A DNA stretch of 50,852 nucleotides. It comes from an uncultured cyanobacterium. Lineage in GTDB: Bacteria; Cyanobacteriota; Cyanobacteriia; Cyanobacteriales; Chroococcidiopsidaceae. The notes below the pieces were generated by a model, which was given only the letters and a program-made list of their open reading frames with translations, was not told where the DNA came from and ran no database searches. The translations under genes were made by a program, and so were the position numbers. Shown here piece after piece: positions 1-9,167 of the stretch (its first letter is position 1; every line of letters starts with the position of its first letter). Location: contig CAMIFA010000014.1 of NCBI GenBank assembly GCA_946221495.1, positions 1 through 50,852 on the forward strand, in the 5' to 3' direction.

Positions 1-410
1 TGACGACGAAATTATTGAGGATGTGCAGTCGCCAACCTTGGTTCCAGAGTTCGTCATACTTTTGGCGGTAGTCGGCATACGCCCACTCATACACCTGGAT
101 TTCCCCAGAGGTACTGGGTCGCCAGACGGCGGTGTAGCGTGTTTGACCATTGACGACGAAATTATTGAGGATGTGCAGTCGCCAACCTTGGTTCCAGAGT
201 TCGTCGTACTTTTGGCGGTAGTCGGTATACGCCCACTCATACACCTGGATTTCCCCAGAGGTACTGGGTCGCCAGACGGCTGTATAAAGTACCTGGTTGT
301 TGACCACGCGATTTTCCAAAAGATGCAGTCGCCAACCTTGGTTCCAGAGTTCGTCGTACTTTTGGCGGTAGTCGGCATACGCCCAGTCATACACCTGAAT
401 TTCACCGCCG
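1..410. repeat. 150-bp in-frame tandem repeats
   Basis: At least two nearly identical units (about 1-150 and 151-300) and a third, more diverged one (about 301-410) encode the 50-residue repeats of the protein above. Units 1 and 2 differ by only a few bases apart from their last ~25 bp, which suggests recent amplification or gene conversion. The array continues past the left edge. Confidence 0.9.
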
Positions 411-907
411 CCTTCTTGCTGCCAAGCAGCCGTGACGGTCATATTAACATTACCGCTATCGGTAAGCGGAGAGCCTATAGTTCCTGTATTGGCGCACCGG
501 ATATCAAACTCAAAATCATAGACAAAGTCATCAGATGAAGGAGCTGAGGCTTTGAAAGTTTGCCCTTCAGTCCAGTTTGTCTTGGGAGTAACAATGTAAG
601 TCGCTGTTGGCAGTGTATCGTTGGCTGAACTGTCATCGATTTCAACACCTGACACTTCTACGTATAAACTCTCCTGTACTGAATTGAGATCGACGAGGAA
701 AGGACGATTGACAGTTAAAACACCTCCATCACGAACACCATCAAATCTTTGAGTTGCTGCTTGACCTGCAACAGTGAATTTAAGATCCCATTCGGCTGAA
801 TTGCCAGGTTCGCCGCCAAGTCCCGTACCAAGAATAGAACCGTAACTTTCTGATTTATGAACAAATACCTTTTGAATAGTTACGATCGCTTGTGTGCAGT
901 TTGCCAT
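1..907 (-). CDS. BTRD1-like tandem-repeat protein (3' end beyond window)
   Basis: The reading frame is open from an ATG at 907 to the window edge (302 codons seen), so the C-terminus is missing. A good Shine-Dalgarno (AGGAG) lies just upstream. The first ~165 residues look like beta-rich sandwich sequence with no signal peptide. They are followed by 50-residue repeats, each holding the core DYRQKYDELWNQGWRLH and ending in RYTAVWRPSTSGEIQVY. The core matches the pattern of bacterial tandem repeat domain 1 (BTRD1), known from the N-terminal part of polyglycine hydrolases and from many uncharacterised proteins. The repeats are nearly identical as DNA, with a 150 bp period. I infer an extracellular or surface binding role, partly because an RTX protein lies upstream on the same strand. 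No catalytic domain is visible. The family call is fairly sure; the function is not known. Confidence 0.75.
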   Translation of the reverse strand, partial: MANCTQAIVTIQKVFVHKSESYGSILGTGLGGEPGNSAEWDLKFTVAGQAATQRFDGVRDGGVLTVNRPFLVDLNSVQESLYVEVSGVEIDDSSANDTLPTATYIVTPKTNWTEGQTFKASAPSSDDFVYDFEFDIRCANTGTIGSPLTDSGNVNMTVTAAWQQEGGGEIQVYDWAYADYRQKYDELWNQGWRLHLLENRVVNNQVLYTAVWRPSTSGEIQVYEWAYTDYRQKYDELWNQGWRLHILNNFVVNGQTRYTAVWRPSTSGEIQVYEWAYADYRQKYDELWNQGWRLHILNNFVV

Positions 908-980
908 TTTATTTCTCCTTAGTTTTTTAGTTGGTTGGATATTTGTGGGTCATGAATTACGATGCCCCTCATGTTGCAAG

Positions 981-1181
981 CTAGTGAGTGGGCGATCGCA
1001 AATCTGAGAATCGTGTCGAAACGAGCGTCTTACTTCTTTGCTTGAATATTGGGTTTTGGTTATAGTTGCCTTCAATGGTGGCGATCGCTACATCAGCAAC
1101 CACAACTAAGAGAGTCACTGATACGAGATAAGTCATTGTCAGGAACATCAGTGCTGTTTCAAAAGGAATATAAGAGTTCAT
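981..1181 (-). CDS. small single-helix membrane protein, hypothetical
   Basis: A 66-residue ORF starting at ATG 1181. That start is chosen because a perfect GGAGG lies 8 nt upstream (1190-1194); an upstream in-frame ATG at 1196 would overlap this Shine-Dalgarno. Residues ~8-38 form one long hydrophobic stretch rich in Val, Leu and Thr, followed by a polar, basic tail (KQRSKTLVSTRFSDLRSP). It lies between the RTX gene and the tandem-repeat gene, all on the minus strand, so the three may be transcribed together. I do not recognise the family. The strong ribosome binding site and the clear helix argue for a real gene; its short length and lack of a known homologue argue for caution. Confidence 0.45.
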   Translation of the reverse strand: MNSYIPFETALMFLTMTYLVSVTLLVVVADVAIATIEGNYNQNPIFKQRSKTLVSTRFSDLRSPTH

Positions 1182-1353
1182 TGCTATAACCTCCATGAGT
1201 TAATTGACCGAGAAGTGCGGCGCTTGCCAAAAGTGCGTAGATGCTTCGCATCTTGTCGTCAGACATCGCGCGCTCAGAAGCATAAATGTAAGGATTAGGT
1301 AAGGTTGAAGCAGTCCCATGAGAATTGCTCCAACCGTGTATATCGGTAGGAAA

Positions 1354-2856
1354 CTACGCCACAATCAGGATGCCTGCGGCAGTGATATTAGGAGCGCCAC
1401 CAGGAGTATTGCCAGGATTTAGGTCGGCAAATATGTTACCCTCTGCATCTCCGCCAACAACCACAGAGCCATTGCGGTTAAAAGATAAAGAGCCAGTGAC
1501 AGAGTTATAGGTAATCTTGGCATTGCTGGAGAACTGTTCCCCAAAGCTATCAACTACCTCAAACTCGAACGGGCTTAAGCTACCACCTGCACCAGAGACA
1601 AGGGTATCGAATGTTGTCTTAGATAAGACAATCTTGTCGCTACCGATACTCAGGTCATCAATCGTATCTACACCCAGATCGTCAAATCTAAAGGCGCTAC
1701 CTGATGCAAACAGGAATTGATCATTACCACCGCCATCAATCAATAGGTCATTACCCTGGCGACCATTGAGAATATCATTGCCACTACCACCGTTAAGGGT
1801 ATCATTGTCTCTACTACCTATGAGGTTATTGTTAAGTTCGTTACCCGTGCCAGTGCCGCCATCTCTCAAATCCAGGTTTTCCACGTTAGCACCCAAGGTA
1901 AAGCTGCCGTCGGAATTGACAGTATCTATGCCACCACCAGGGTTCTCGATGACTGTATCACTGAAGCCAGTAACTTCGTAAGTATCATTGCCCAATCCAC
2001 CTCTAAGCGTGTCAGAGCCTGCAAAGCCACCATCAAGTTCGTCATTACCACTACCACCGAAGAGGAGATCATCGCCACCTCCACCGAAGAGCCTGACAGA
2101 TCCCAATGTGAATTGGGAAGCATCAATAACGTTTCCACTTTCGCTACCAGCTAACAGAGTCGCGGTTTCAATACTACTTAACTGATCAACGCCCTCACCC
2201 ACCAAGGCGGTATTAGTTAGAGTGAGGTTAAAATCGCTTGCTTCAAAAACTTGGTCGATGCCAGCACCGCCATTGAGAGTATCATTACCCTCCTCTCCCT
2301 CAAGACGGTCATCACCATTGCCACCGTTGAGGATATCATTACCCTCGCCACCTTCTAGACCATCATTGCCAACTCCACCATTGAGAGTGTCATTGCGGCT
2401 GCCACCATTAAGGCGGTCATTACCACCTAAGCCGTTGAGGGTTACTGATCCGAGTGTGAACTCAAAAGCACTAAGGAGGTTATTACCAGCGCCGCCAGTT
2501 AATGTTGCGGTTTCAATGCCAGTCAGGGTATCAATGTTAGTACCGATGGTTAGGCTGGTGTTGTTCAAACGAATAGTAGTATCGCCCGACTCGACGACTC
2601 GATCAATGCCAGCGCCACCATCAAGAGTGTCGTTACCCAATCCCCCCGTGAGGATGTCATTACCTGCGTTACCCAGTAAAGTATCGTTGCCAGCACTACC
2701 AAGCAAAGTGTCATTGCCTGTGTTACCCAGGAGAGCGTCATTGCCGCCGCCACCGTCAACTTTATCATTACCTGCAAGGGCATCAATAATATCATTAGCT
2801 CCATTCGCAACGATGTTGTCATTGCCGTTAGTTGCTTGTCCTGAGATAATCGCCAT
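1354..2856 (-). CDS. RTX / hemolysin-type calcium-binding repeat protein
   Basis: A 500-residue acidic protein rich in Gly, Asn and Asp. It has several blocks of nonapeptides of the GGxGNDxLx type (roughly residues 10-85, 140-205, 255-300 and 345-385), which in RTX proteins form calcium-filled parallel beta-rolls. Between blocks are short conserved segments of the form LTGIETATLTGGAG. The C-terminal ~110 residues (starting near FRFDDLGVDTIDDLSIGSDKI) resemble the C-terminal region common in cyanobacterial calcium-binding proteins. There is no N-terminal signal peptide, as expected for type I secretion through a C-terminal signal; no transporter gene is in the window. An AAGGA Shine-Dalgarno precedes the ATG. 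No catalytic domain is visible, so the protein is probably structural, an S-layer or matrix component. Long overlapping frames on both strands are caused by the repeat composition. Confidence 0.88.
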   Translation of the reverse strand: MAIISGQATNGNDNIVANGANDIIDALAGNDKVDGGGGNDALLGNTGNDTLLGSAGNDTLLGNAGNDILTGGLGNDTLDGGAGIDRVVESGDTTIRLNNTSLTIGTNIDTLTGIETATLTGGAGNNLLSAFEFTLGSVTLNGLGGNDRLNGGSRNDTLNGGVGNDGLEGGEGNDILNGGNGDDRLEGEEGNDTLNGGAGIDQVFEASDFNLTLTNTALVGEGVDQLSSIETATLLAGSESGNVIDASQFTLGSVRLFGGGGDDLLFGGSGNDELDGGFAGSDTLRGGLGNDTYEVTGFSDTVIENPGGGIDTVNSDGSFTLGANVENLDLRDGGTGTGNELNNNLIGSRDNDTLNGGSGNDILNGRQGNDLLIDGGGNDQFLFASGSAFRFDDLGVDTIDDLSIGSDKIVLSKTTFDTLVSGAGGSLSPFEFEVVDSFGEQFSSNAKITYNSVTGSLSFNRNGSVVVGGDAEGNIFADLNPGNTPGGAPNITAAGILIVA

Positions 2857-3273
2857 AGTTTTATCCTTCTTTTTTTCGTTTGGTATCTTATACGTCAGTT
2901 TGTGAGTTTTTATGCAATGCGCTAGATTATTTGTGTTGTAGCGATCGCTCTGTCCTCGTAAAACCTACAGAAGCAAAGCGATTCTTTTCCAGCACACATT
3001 AAGCATAGAAAACCGCTTCATCTACGTCAGTAGGAAAAAGTCGGCTCAAAGATCGGAAAAGATCGGCAGATATTGAAAACGCCGCAGCAGAAAGTAGCTA
3101 ATTAAGTGATAATGCTTGAGTGCTTTTAACTTCTAATCCTCTAAAGCAACTAAGAACCGACGTAACACATCGCCCTCTAAAGAACGCGATCGCAGACAGT
3201 CATAGTGCCACAAGGTTCGCTGCTTCGCGCTCCTGATTTGGGCTAGGTTGTCCAGGTTAAATAAGGATTAAGT
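2857..3273. other. intergenic region between divergent genes
   Basis: 417 bp between the divergent RTX and methyltransferase genes. It must hold both promoters, but I cannot place convincing boxes. It contains a HIP1-like AGCGATCGCT near 2939, a short direct repeat (GATCGGAAAA / GATCGGCAGA near 3052-3070) and a degenerate cyanobacterial repeat near 3211-3250. No ORF is convincing. Confidence 0.5.
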
Positions 3274-4068
3274 ATGACATCCAAATACATCTTCGCTGAT
3301 ACTCATGACTCTAGAGAGTTTGAACGACTCTTATTAATTGAAAAAGTATTCGATCCAGCAAGCCACCGCCGCATTTTAGCAACAGGTGTAACAACAGGTT
3401 GGCGATGCCTTGAAGTCGGAGCAGGAGCGGGTTCAATTGTGCATTGGCTAGCAGAAGTTGTAGGAGAAAGCGGTAAAGTTGTCGCTGTCGATCTAGATAC
3501 TCGTTTGATCGCCAATATAAAATCTAATGTTGAAGTTATAGAAGCTGATATCAGGCATATTCTCCTTGAAAATCACTCCTTTGATTTAATTCATGCACGT
3601 TGCGTCCTCATCCATATCCCAGACTTTCAAGTTGCTTTATCGAAGATGTTGGAGCTACTTAAACCAGGTGGGAGTATTATTGTTGAAGAGCCTGATTTTG
3701 CTGTTGCTAAAGTAATCGCCTCAGATCACGAAGCTTGCCAGTCTGTAGAGCGAGTGAATAAAGCGATCTTGCAGATGTTTACTAACAAAGGCATAGATTA
3801 CAGTCTCGGTGTGAAGTTGCCTGCAATATTGCAAAAGCTTGGCTTGCAGCAGTTAGCTGTAGAGAACGATACCCCGATATCTGGCGGTGGTTCGGGTATG
3901 GCAAAAGTAATGAAAATGTCCGCCATGCAGCTTGCAGAGAAGTATATTGCGACTGGTGAAGCAACCTACCAAGACATTGAGAACTACTGTCTGTTTGCAG
4001 AAGACCCAAATTCATGGGCAATATACCACGCGATCGTCTCAGTTATAGCCCAAAGTGAAGTAAAGTAA
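3274..4068 (+). CDS. class I SAM-dependent methyltransferase
   Basis: 264 residues with a Rossmann-type methyltransferase core. Motif I is LEVGAGAGSI at about residues 46-55, followed by the acidic residue after strand 2 (VVAVDLDTR), the EADI segment and the LKPGGSIIVEEPDF strand-5 region typical of the UbiE/Methyltransf_11/25 group. The C-terminal third is helical and may cap the substrate site. An AGGAT Shine-Dalgarno sits 6-7 nt before the ATG. The gene stands alone, with the GNAT gene downstream on the same strand after ~70 bp. The substrate cannot be told from sequence; small-molecule methylation is more likely than protein or DNA methylation because no NPPY or similar motif is present. 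Confidence 0.85.
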   Translation: MTSKYIFADTHDSREFERLLLIEKVFDPASHRRILATGVTTGWRCLEVGAGAGSIVHWLAEVVGESGKVVAVDLDTRLIANIKSNVEVIEADIRHILLENHSFDLIHARCVLIHIPDFQVALSKMLELLKPGGSIIVEEPDFAVAKVIASDHEACQSVERVNKAILQMFTNKGIDYSLGVKLPAILQKLGLQQLAVENDTPISGGGSGMAKVMKMSAMQLAEKYIATGEATYQDIENYCLFAEDPNSWAIYHAIVSVIAQSEVK

Positions 4069-4135
4069 TACGAGGCTGTAATCTTGGGCTAAGACATCGT
4101 ATTACTTGATCAGAATATCTAGCTAATAGCAGGGA

Positions 4136-4675
4136 GTGAGTGGAGTTGTGAACTGGATTCTACAGTCGTTACGCCTTAAACTTCGACCTTGCACAGACGC
4201 AGATGTTGAGCTACTTCTAGATCACTGGACGCAACCAAGTGTAAGGCGCTACCTTTTCGACGATCGCATTACAGATCGTCAAACTGTCGCTGGCTTTGTG
4301 GCTGCAAGTCAAGCTTCGTTTCAAAAATATAATTACGGGCTTTGGATGCTGATTGGCACAGAGAATCAATTTCAAGGTGTATGTGGATTTTGTGAAAGCC
4401 CCCTAGAAAAGTGTGACCTAATTTTCTCGATCGCGCCCCTCTACTGGGGACAAGGACTAGCAACAGAGAGCGCCCGATGTGTCTTGCGATATGCATTTGA
4501 GACGCTGAAATTTCCACAAATAACGTCAACAGTTGATCAGCCTAACAAGGCATCCATTAAAGTGCTGGAGAAACTTGGGATGTCTGTAGTAAAAGAAGGG
4601 CTAAACAATGACAACCCGATACTATACTATGCCCTTACTGCTAGAGACTACTACAGCCAAAATCCTATCAGCTAA
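4136..4675 (+). CDS. GNAT family N-acetyltransferase (RimJ/RimL type)
   Basis: About 179 residues with the layout of the RimJ/RimL-like acetyltransferases: N-terminal SLRLKLRPCTDADVELLLDHW, a central VCGFCESP strand, and the acetyl-CoA pyrophosphate loop in LYWGQGLATESARCVL (about residues 102-117), then the NKASIKVLEKLGM helix. Two GTG starts are possible, 4136 and 4148. The second is well spaced from AGGGAG at 4131-4136 and may be the true start, which would remove four residues. Homologues acetylate ribosomal protein N-termini, antibiotics or amino acids; which applies here is unknown. It is co-oriented with the methyltransferase and could share its transcript. Confidence 0.82.
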   Translation: MSGVVNWILQSLRLKLRPCTDADVELLLDHWTQPSVRRYLFDDRITDRQTVAGFVAASQASFQKYNYGLWMLIGTENQFQGVCGFCESPLEKCDLIFSIAPLYWGQGLATESARCVLRYAFETLKFPQITSTVDQPNKASIKVLEKLGMSVVKEGLNNDNPILYYALTARDYYSQNPIS

Positions 4676-4918
4676 CAAATAATTGTTGTTTGAGTGGTGT
4701 GGGTAAAACCAGCGCCTAGAAATATATCGCTGCTTGACTAAGTGTGCAGGCGATCGCTAAGAAATAAGGAAATTACTCTTACTATATGCAGATACGTCCT
4801 AGACTAATTGCATAAAAGACAAAGAACAGGATGATAAATAAGATAGCGACGCAGAACAACTAACTTTTGTAATTCTTCCAAAAACCTCACAGCATTACAT
4901 AAATGCAGGGAGTAGGAT

Positions 4919-7900
4919 GTGATGATTGCTATGACTGATGAGGAAGCTTTAGCTCTGCTCGATAAACTACTGCAAGGGCAGAAGCTTAAAGATGTCCAAG
5001 AGCTAGTATTCCGCTACTCTTGGCAAGGCTGGACTTACCCGAAAATTGCAGAACAAGCCGGTTACGATACCGGACACATCCGCGATGTCGGCTCTAACTT
5101 GTGGCAACAGCTCACCCAAGTGTTTGGTGAGCGCGTCACCAAAAATAGTGTCCAAGCTGTCCTGCGCCGACAAGCACAGCAGAAGCAAAGTGTAGCTGAC
5201 TCATTAATACCACCTAACACTAGTATTAATAATTACGTCAATACGGAAGTAGCAATTAATGCCAACTTAAAGCACTTGACTACCAATAAACGCCAACACT
5301 GGGGAGAAGCGATCGATGTTTCAGTGTTCTATGGGCGCAGCGAGGAACTCACAACGCTCAAGCAGTGGATTGTCCAAGATAACTGTCGGCTTGTAGGGCT
5401 GCTGGGGATGGGAGGCATCGGTAAAACAGCACTAGCAACGAAGCTAGCAGAACAACTCCAAGACCAGTTTGACTACCTAATCTGGCAATCCTTACGCAAC
5501 GCGCCGCCGATTAAAGACGTTTTAGCAAACTTAATTCAAATTCTTTCTCAGCAGCAGGAAACGGCACGCGCCGAAACCTGCGAGGCTCAGGTTTCTCAAT
5601 TAATGGAATATCTGCGTTCCTCTCGCTGTCTGCTGATTTTAGACAATGCGGAGGCGATTCTAGCTACTAGTGAAGGGTCAAAACACCACAAAGCGCAGGC
5701 TGGGCAGTACCGCGAGGGCTATGAAGGATATGGCGAACTTTTGAGGCGCGTGGGAGCAGAACGCCACTCTAGTTGTTTGGTATTTACTAGTCGAGAGAAG
5801 CCTAAAACTTTAGTTTCCTTAGAAGGTAAGACTTTACCTGTGCGAACTTGGCAAATGGGAGGTTTAAGCGCGGGGGATGTGCGAGAAATCTTTAAAGCAA
5901 ATAACTGTTTCTGCAAGTCAGAAGCTGATTGGATCTCCTTGGCTGCACATTATTCAGGTAATCCACTGGCGCTGAAGATTGTCTCGACAACTGTGCAAGA
6001 TATGTTTGCTGGCAATATCAGCAAATTTCTAGAGCAAGAAATGCTGGTTTTTGGAGATATCACTACACTGCTAGATGAGCAGTTAAATCGCCTCTCAAAG
6101 CTAGAAAAGCAGGTCTTGTATTGGCTAGCAATTAATCGCGAATCAATTTCCCTATTGCAGTTGCGGGAAGATTTTGTGCCAACTATATTGCAGCCAAAAC
6201 TATTGGAAGCATTGCAGTCGTTAGGACGGCGATCGCTAATTGAGATGAATGCCGGGTTATTTACTTTGCAGCCCGTAGTCATGGAGTATGTCACTCAACA
6301 GCTCGTTGAGCAAATCTCTGAGGAAATTGTAACTCAAGAGCTTAACTTATTTATCAGCCATGCTCTGATGAAAGCCCAAGGGAAAGACTACGTTAGAGAA
6401 AGTCAAATCTCCCAAATTGTCAACTTTATTCTTGATAATTTATTAGTCTCGCTGGGCAGCAAGGTAAATGTAGAAAACAAATTTAAGCAAATCTTAGCGA
6501 AACTGCGGTATGAATCGCCCTTAGAACCAGGTTATGCAGGTGGCAATATTCTCAATCTACTCTGTCAACTAGGGACAGATTTAACAAGCTACAATTTTTC
6601 TAACCTTGTTTTCTGGCAGGCTGACCTGCGAAATGTAAATTTACACCAAGTTAACTTTACTCATGCCGATCTTGCCAAAGCTGTTTTTATTGAGACTTTC
6701 ACTATTCCCCTGAGTGTCGCCTTTAGCCCCAATGGACAGTTTCTAGTAACGGGTGGGATGGATCGGGAAGTGCGCTTATGGCAAGTGTCTGATGGTAAAA
6801 ACTTGCTCACTTGTAGAGGACACACCAACTGGGTTTGGTCGGTGGCGTTCAGTCCTGATGGTCAAACAGTAGCGAGTGGCAGTGACGATAAAACTATCAA
6901 ATTATGGGATCTGGGTACGAGTCAATGTCTACAAACTCTAACAGGACACACCAGCCAAATTTGGTCGGTAGCATTTAGTCCTGATGGTGAAATTCTTGCT
7001 AGTGGTAGCGAGGATCGGACAATTAAGCTTTGGGATGTCAGAACTGGAGAATGTTATCGCACACTCACAGGACATCATAACTGGGTACGGTGTGTTACCT
7101 TTGCGCCACTTGGGGCAATTAAGCAAACGCTAGCAAGTAGCAGCGATGATCAAACTATAAAAATTTGGGATCTGGATACTGGTGAATGTCGTCGCACTCT
7201 TAAAGGTCATACAGACCGAATTTGGTCTATTGCTTTCAGTCCTGATGGTAAAACCTTGAGCAGTGGTAGCAGTGACCATACTGCGAAACTTTGGGATATC
7301 GCTACAGGTGAAAATCTGACAACGTTAGAGGGACATACAAATTGGGTGCGAGCAGTTGCTTTTAATGCCAACGGTGAAATAGCTACTGGTAGTGAGGATC
7401 AGACTATTAAGATTTGGAATGCTTCTACAGGTCAGTGCTGTCAAACGTTAAGGGGACATACAAGCTGGGTGCGATCGCTTGCCTTCAGTCCCAATGGGCA
7501 AAAACTCGCTAGTGGCGGCGGTGATCACACGGTAAAGCTGTGGGATACAACTACTAGTCGGTGTGACAAAACGCTGCAAGGATATACTAATCGCGTCTTG
7601 TCGGTGATGTTTAGTCCGGACGGTCAGACTTTAGCAAGCAGTCATGATGACCGGATGGTGAGGATCTGGAATTTAAATACTAGTCAATGTCGGCCACTGC
7701 AAGGACACGCCAGTACAGTCTGCTGTGTAACATTTAGTTCAGATGGACAAATCTTAGCAAGTGGTGGTAGTGACCGATCTGTCAAGTTGTGGGATATCAA
7801 CAGCAGCCATCTCAATCTTGTGTCTGCTTCCAGTTATCCTGAAAGGATTTCCGACCAATATCGTCATCTACAGGGACACAATAGTCGAATTTGGTCAATT

Positions 7901-8623
7901 GCTTTTAGTCCCGATGGCGAAATCCTGGCAAGCGGTAGTGAAGATCATACTATTAAAATTTGGGATGTTGTGACAGGTCAATGTCTGCAAACATTGCTGG
8001 GGCATACTGCTTGGGTTTGCTCGGTTGCTTTTAGTCCGGTAAAGGTAGTATATTCCCATACTGGCGCACTCCTAGCTAGCGCTGGCTACGATGAAACCAT
8101 AAAAATCTGGAATCTCAGTACAGGTGAATGTGATCAAACATTGCGCGGACACACAAATTGGGTTTGGTCAATTGCCTTTAGTCCTGATGGTCAAAGCCTC
8201 GCTAGTGGTAGCGGCGATCATACTGTGAAGTTGTGGGATGTCTGCACGGGTCAATGTTACCAAACTCTCCAAGGTCATACTAGCCGCATCTGGTCTGTGG
8301 CGTTTAGTCCTGATGGTAAGACATTGGCGACTGGTAGTAGTGACCAAACAATAAAGCTATGGAATATCAAGACTGGTGAGTGTTACCAAACATTCCAGGG
8401 ACATAGTAATTTAATCTGGTCGGTTGCCTTTAGTCCTGACGGTCAAAGCCTTGCTAGTGGTAGCCATGATCAAAGTATTAAACTTTGGGATGTTAATACA
8501 GGTGAGTGCTGGAAAACACTAAGAGCTAATCGACCTTACGAGAGGATGAATATAACTGGTGTTACAGGCTTGATAGAGGCTCAAAAAGTAACGCTTAAGG
8601 CTTTAGGAGCAGTAGAAAATTAA
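4919..8623 (+). CDS. STAND NTPase: N-terminal HTH, NB-ARC and 14 WD40 repeats
   Basis: 1234 residues. Residues ~5-85 match the HTH-like domain found at the N-terminus of vWA-MoxR-associated and related cyanobacterial proteins (WQGWTYPKIAEQAGYDTGHIRDVG). An NB-ARC ATPase follows, with Walker A GLLGMGGIGKTAL near residue 160 and Walker B CLLILDNAEA near 237. Next come winged-helix segments and a short pentapeptide-like stretch (NLHQVNFTHADLAKAVF). From about residue 590 I count 14 WD40 units, enough for two seven-bladed propellers; units 4, 9 and 11 carry insertions. The C-terminal tail RPYERMNITGVTGL is one I recognise from other cyanobacterial WD40 STAND proteins. Such proteins are signal-sensing switches in which the repeats bind a ligand and the ATPase oligomerises. 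No enzymatic effector domain is visible. The start could be GTG 4919, ATG 4922 or ATG 4931. Confidence 0.9.
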   Translation: MMIAMTDEEALALLDKLLQGQKLKDVQELVFRYSWQGWTYPKIAEQAGYDTGHIRDVGSNLWQQLTQVFGERVTKNSVQAVLRRQAQQKQSVADSLIPPNTSINNYVNTEVAINANLKHLTTNKRQHWGEAIDVSVFYGRSEELTTLKQWIVQDNCRLVGLLGMGGIGKTALATKLAEQLQDQFDYLIWQSLRNAPPIKDVLANLIQILSQQQETARAETCEAQVSQLMEYLRSSRCLLILDNAEAILATSEGSKHHKAQAGQYREGYEGYGELLRRVGAERHSSCLVFTSREKPKTLVSLEGKTLPVRTWQMGGLSAGDVREIFKANNCFCKSEADWISLAAHYSGNPLALKIVSTTVQDMFAGNISKFLEQEMLVFGDITTLLDEQLNRLSKLEKQVLYWLAINRESISLLQLREDFVPTILQPKLLEALQSLGRRSLIEMNAGLFTLQPVVMEYVTQQLVEQISEEIVTQELNLFISHALMKAQGKDYVRESQISQIVNFILDNLLVSLGSKVNVENKFKQILAKLRYESPLEPGYAGGNILNLLCQLGTDLTSYNFSNLVFWQADLRNVNLHQVNFTHADLAKAVFIETFTIPLSVAFSPNGQFLVTGGMDREVRLWQVSDGKNLLTCRGHTNWVWSVAFSPDGQTVASGSDDKTIKLWDLGTSQCLQTLTGHTSQIWSVAFSPDGEILASGSEDRTIKLWDVRTGECYRTLTGHHNWVRCVTFAPLGAIKQTLASSSDDQTIKIWDLDTGECRRTLKGHTDRIWSIAFSPDGKTLSSGSSDHTAKLWDIATGENLTTLEGHTNWVRAVAFNANGEIATGSEDQTIKIWNASTGQCCQTLRGHTSWVRSLAFSPNGQKLASGGGDHTVKLWDTTTSRCDKTLQGYTNRVLSVMFSPDGQTLASSHDDRMVRIWNLNTSQCRPLQGHASTVCCVTFSSDGQILASGGSDRSVKLWDINSSHLNLVSASSYPERISDQYRHLQGHNSRIWSIAFSPDGEILASGSEDHTIKIWDVVTGQCLQTLLGHTAWVCSVAFSPVKVVYSHTGALLASAGYDETIKIWNLSTGECDQTLRGHTNWVWSIAFSPDGQSLASGSGDHTVKLWDVCTGQCYQTLQGHTSRIWSVAFSPDGKTLATGSSDQTIKLWNIKTGECYQTFQGHSNLIWSVAFSPDGQSLASGSHDQSIKLWDVNTGECWKTLRANRPYERMNITGVTGLIEAQKVTLKALGAVEN
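6700..8530 (+). repeat. 14 WD40-encoding tandem repeats (~126 bp unit)
   Basis: DNA repeats encoding WD units of ~42 residues, each with an SVAFSPDGQ-like strand, a GS.D.TIKLWD strand and a terminal GH. Several neighbouring units are very similar at the protein level, as expected for proteins that diversify by unit exchange. Confidence 0.85.
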
Positions 8624-9167
8624 ATAATAAACTTTTTTATGAGTTAAGAGCGCGTGCTGTCTTAGTTATTGAAACAGGCATTTTGGTTAACAGTGTTTAG
8701 TGCATCGTCTTACGTCCACTACCTCTGACCGCTCTGATGAAGGATTTAGCCTTCCATTGATAGTGATAAAGTGGAGGAAGCGACAAAAACTCCACAACCG
8801 TATATGTCATCGGGTAGTCGGTACTGTCTGTGTCTCTGTCGTCGCTCTCCTTCAAGACACAGTAATGGGACACAACGGCACAACTCCCATCCAGTTCATC
8901 TATTATAATACTAGTCAAATAACAGTTGTGGACTTGAATGTTACTTTTTTAAGCTTAATTTTCGCAGTTTTGACTTTGAATATTGAATAATAAATTTTTA
9001 GAATGGAAGATACGGAGTAAATGTCGGCAGAGGTGAATAATTTGATTTTGGTTGCTTATTGTTAACTGTGGTTACGTTAGTGGCGGCTTGTCCGCAACCA
9101 CCGCGATCGCAGTATAGCTGGCACTAGAATTATTATCTTAATCAAGTAAGTTTTTAAATTAGAAGTA
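8624..9167. other. long intergenic region with unclear ORFs
   Basis: 544 bp without a recognisable gene. Overlapping frames run on both strands: plus 8700-8990 (96 codons) and minus 8697-8918 (73 codons). The minus frame reads as an acidic N-terminus (ESDDRDTDSTDY) and a basic C-terminus, which is protein-like, but neither frame has a good ribosome binding site or a family I know. It may be the remnant of a mobile element. A HIP1 site lies near 9103. Confidence 0.4.

Noticed and set aside
23..538. Plus-strand ORF of 171 codons with internal repeats
   Set aside because: It is the shadow of the 150-bp repeats; the minus frame has the start, ribosome binding site and family match.
2222..2905. 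Long Ser/Pro/Leu-rich plus-strand ORF
   Set aside because: Low-complexity shadow of the RTX repeats on the minus strand.
6700..8530. Possible recombination or CRISPR-type repeats
   Set aside because: The repeats encode WD40 units of constant protein pattern and are in frame throughout.
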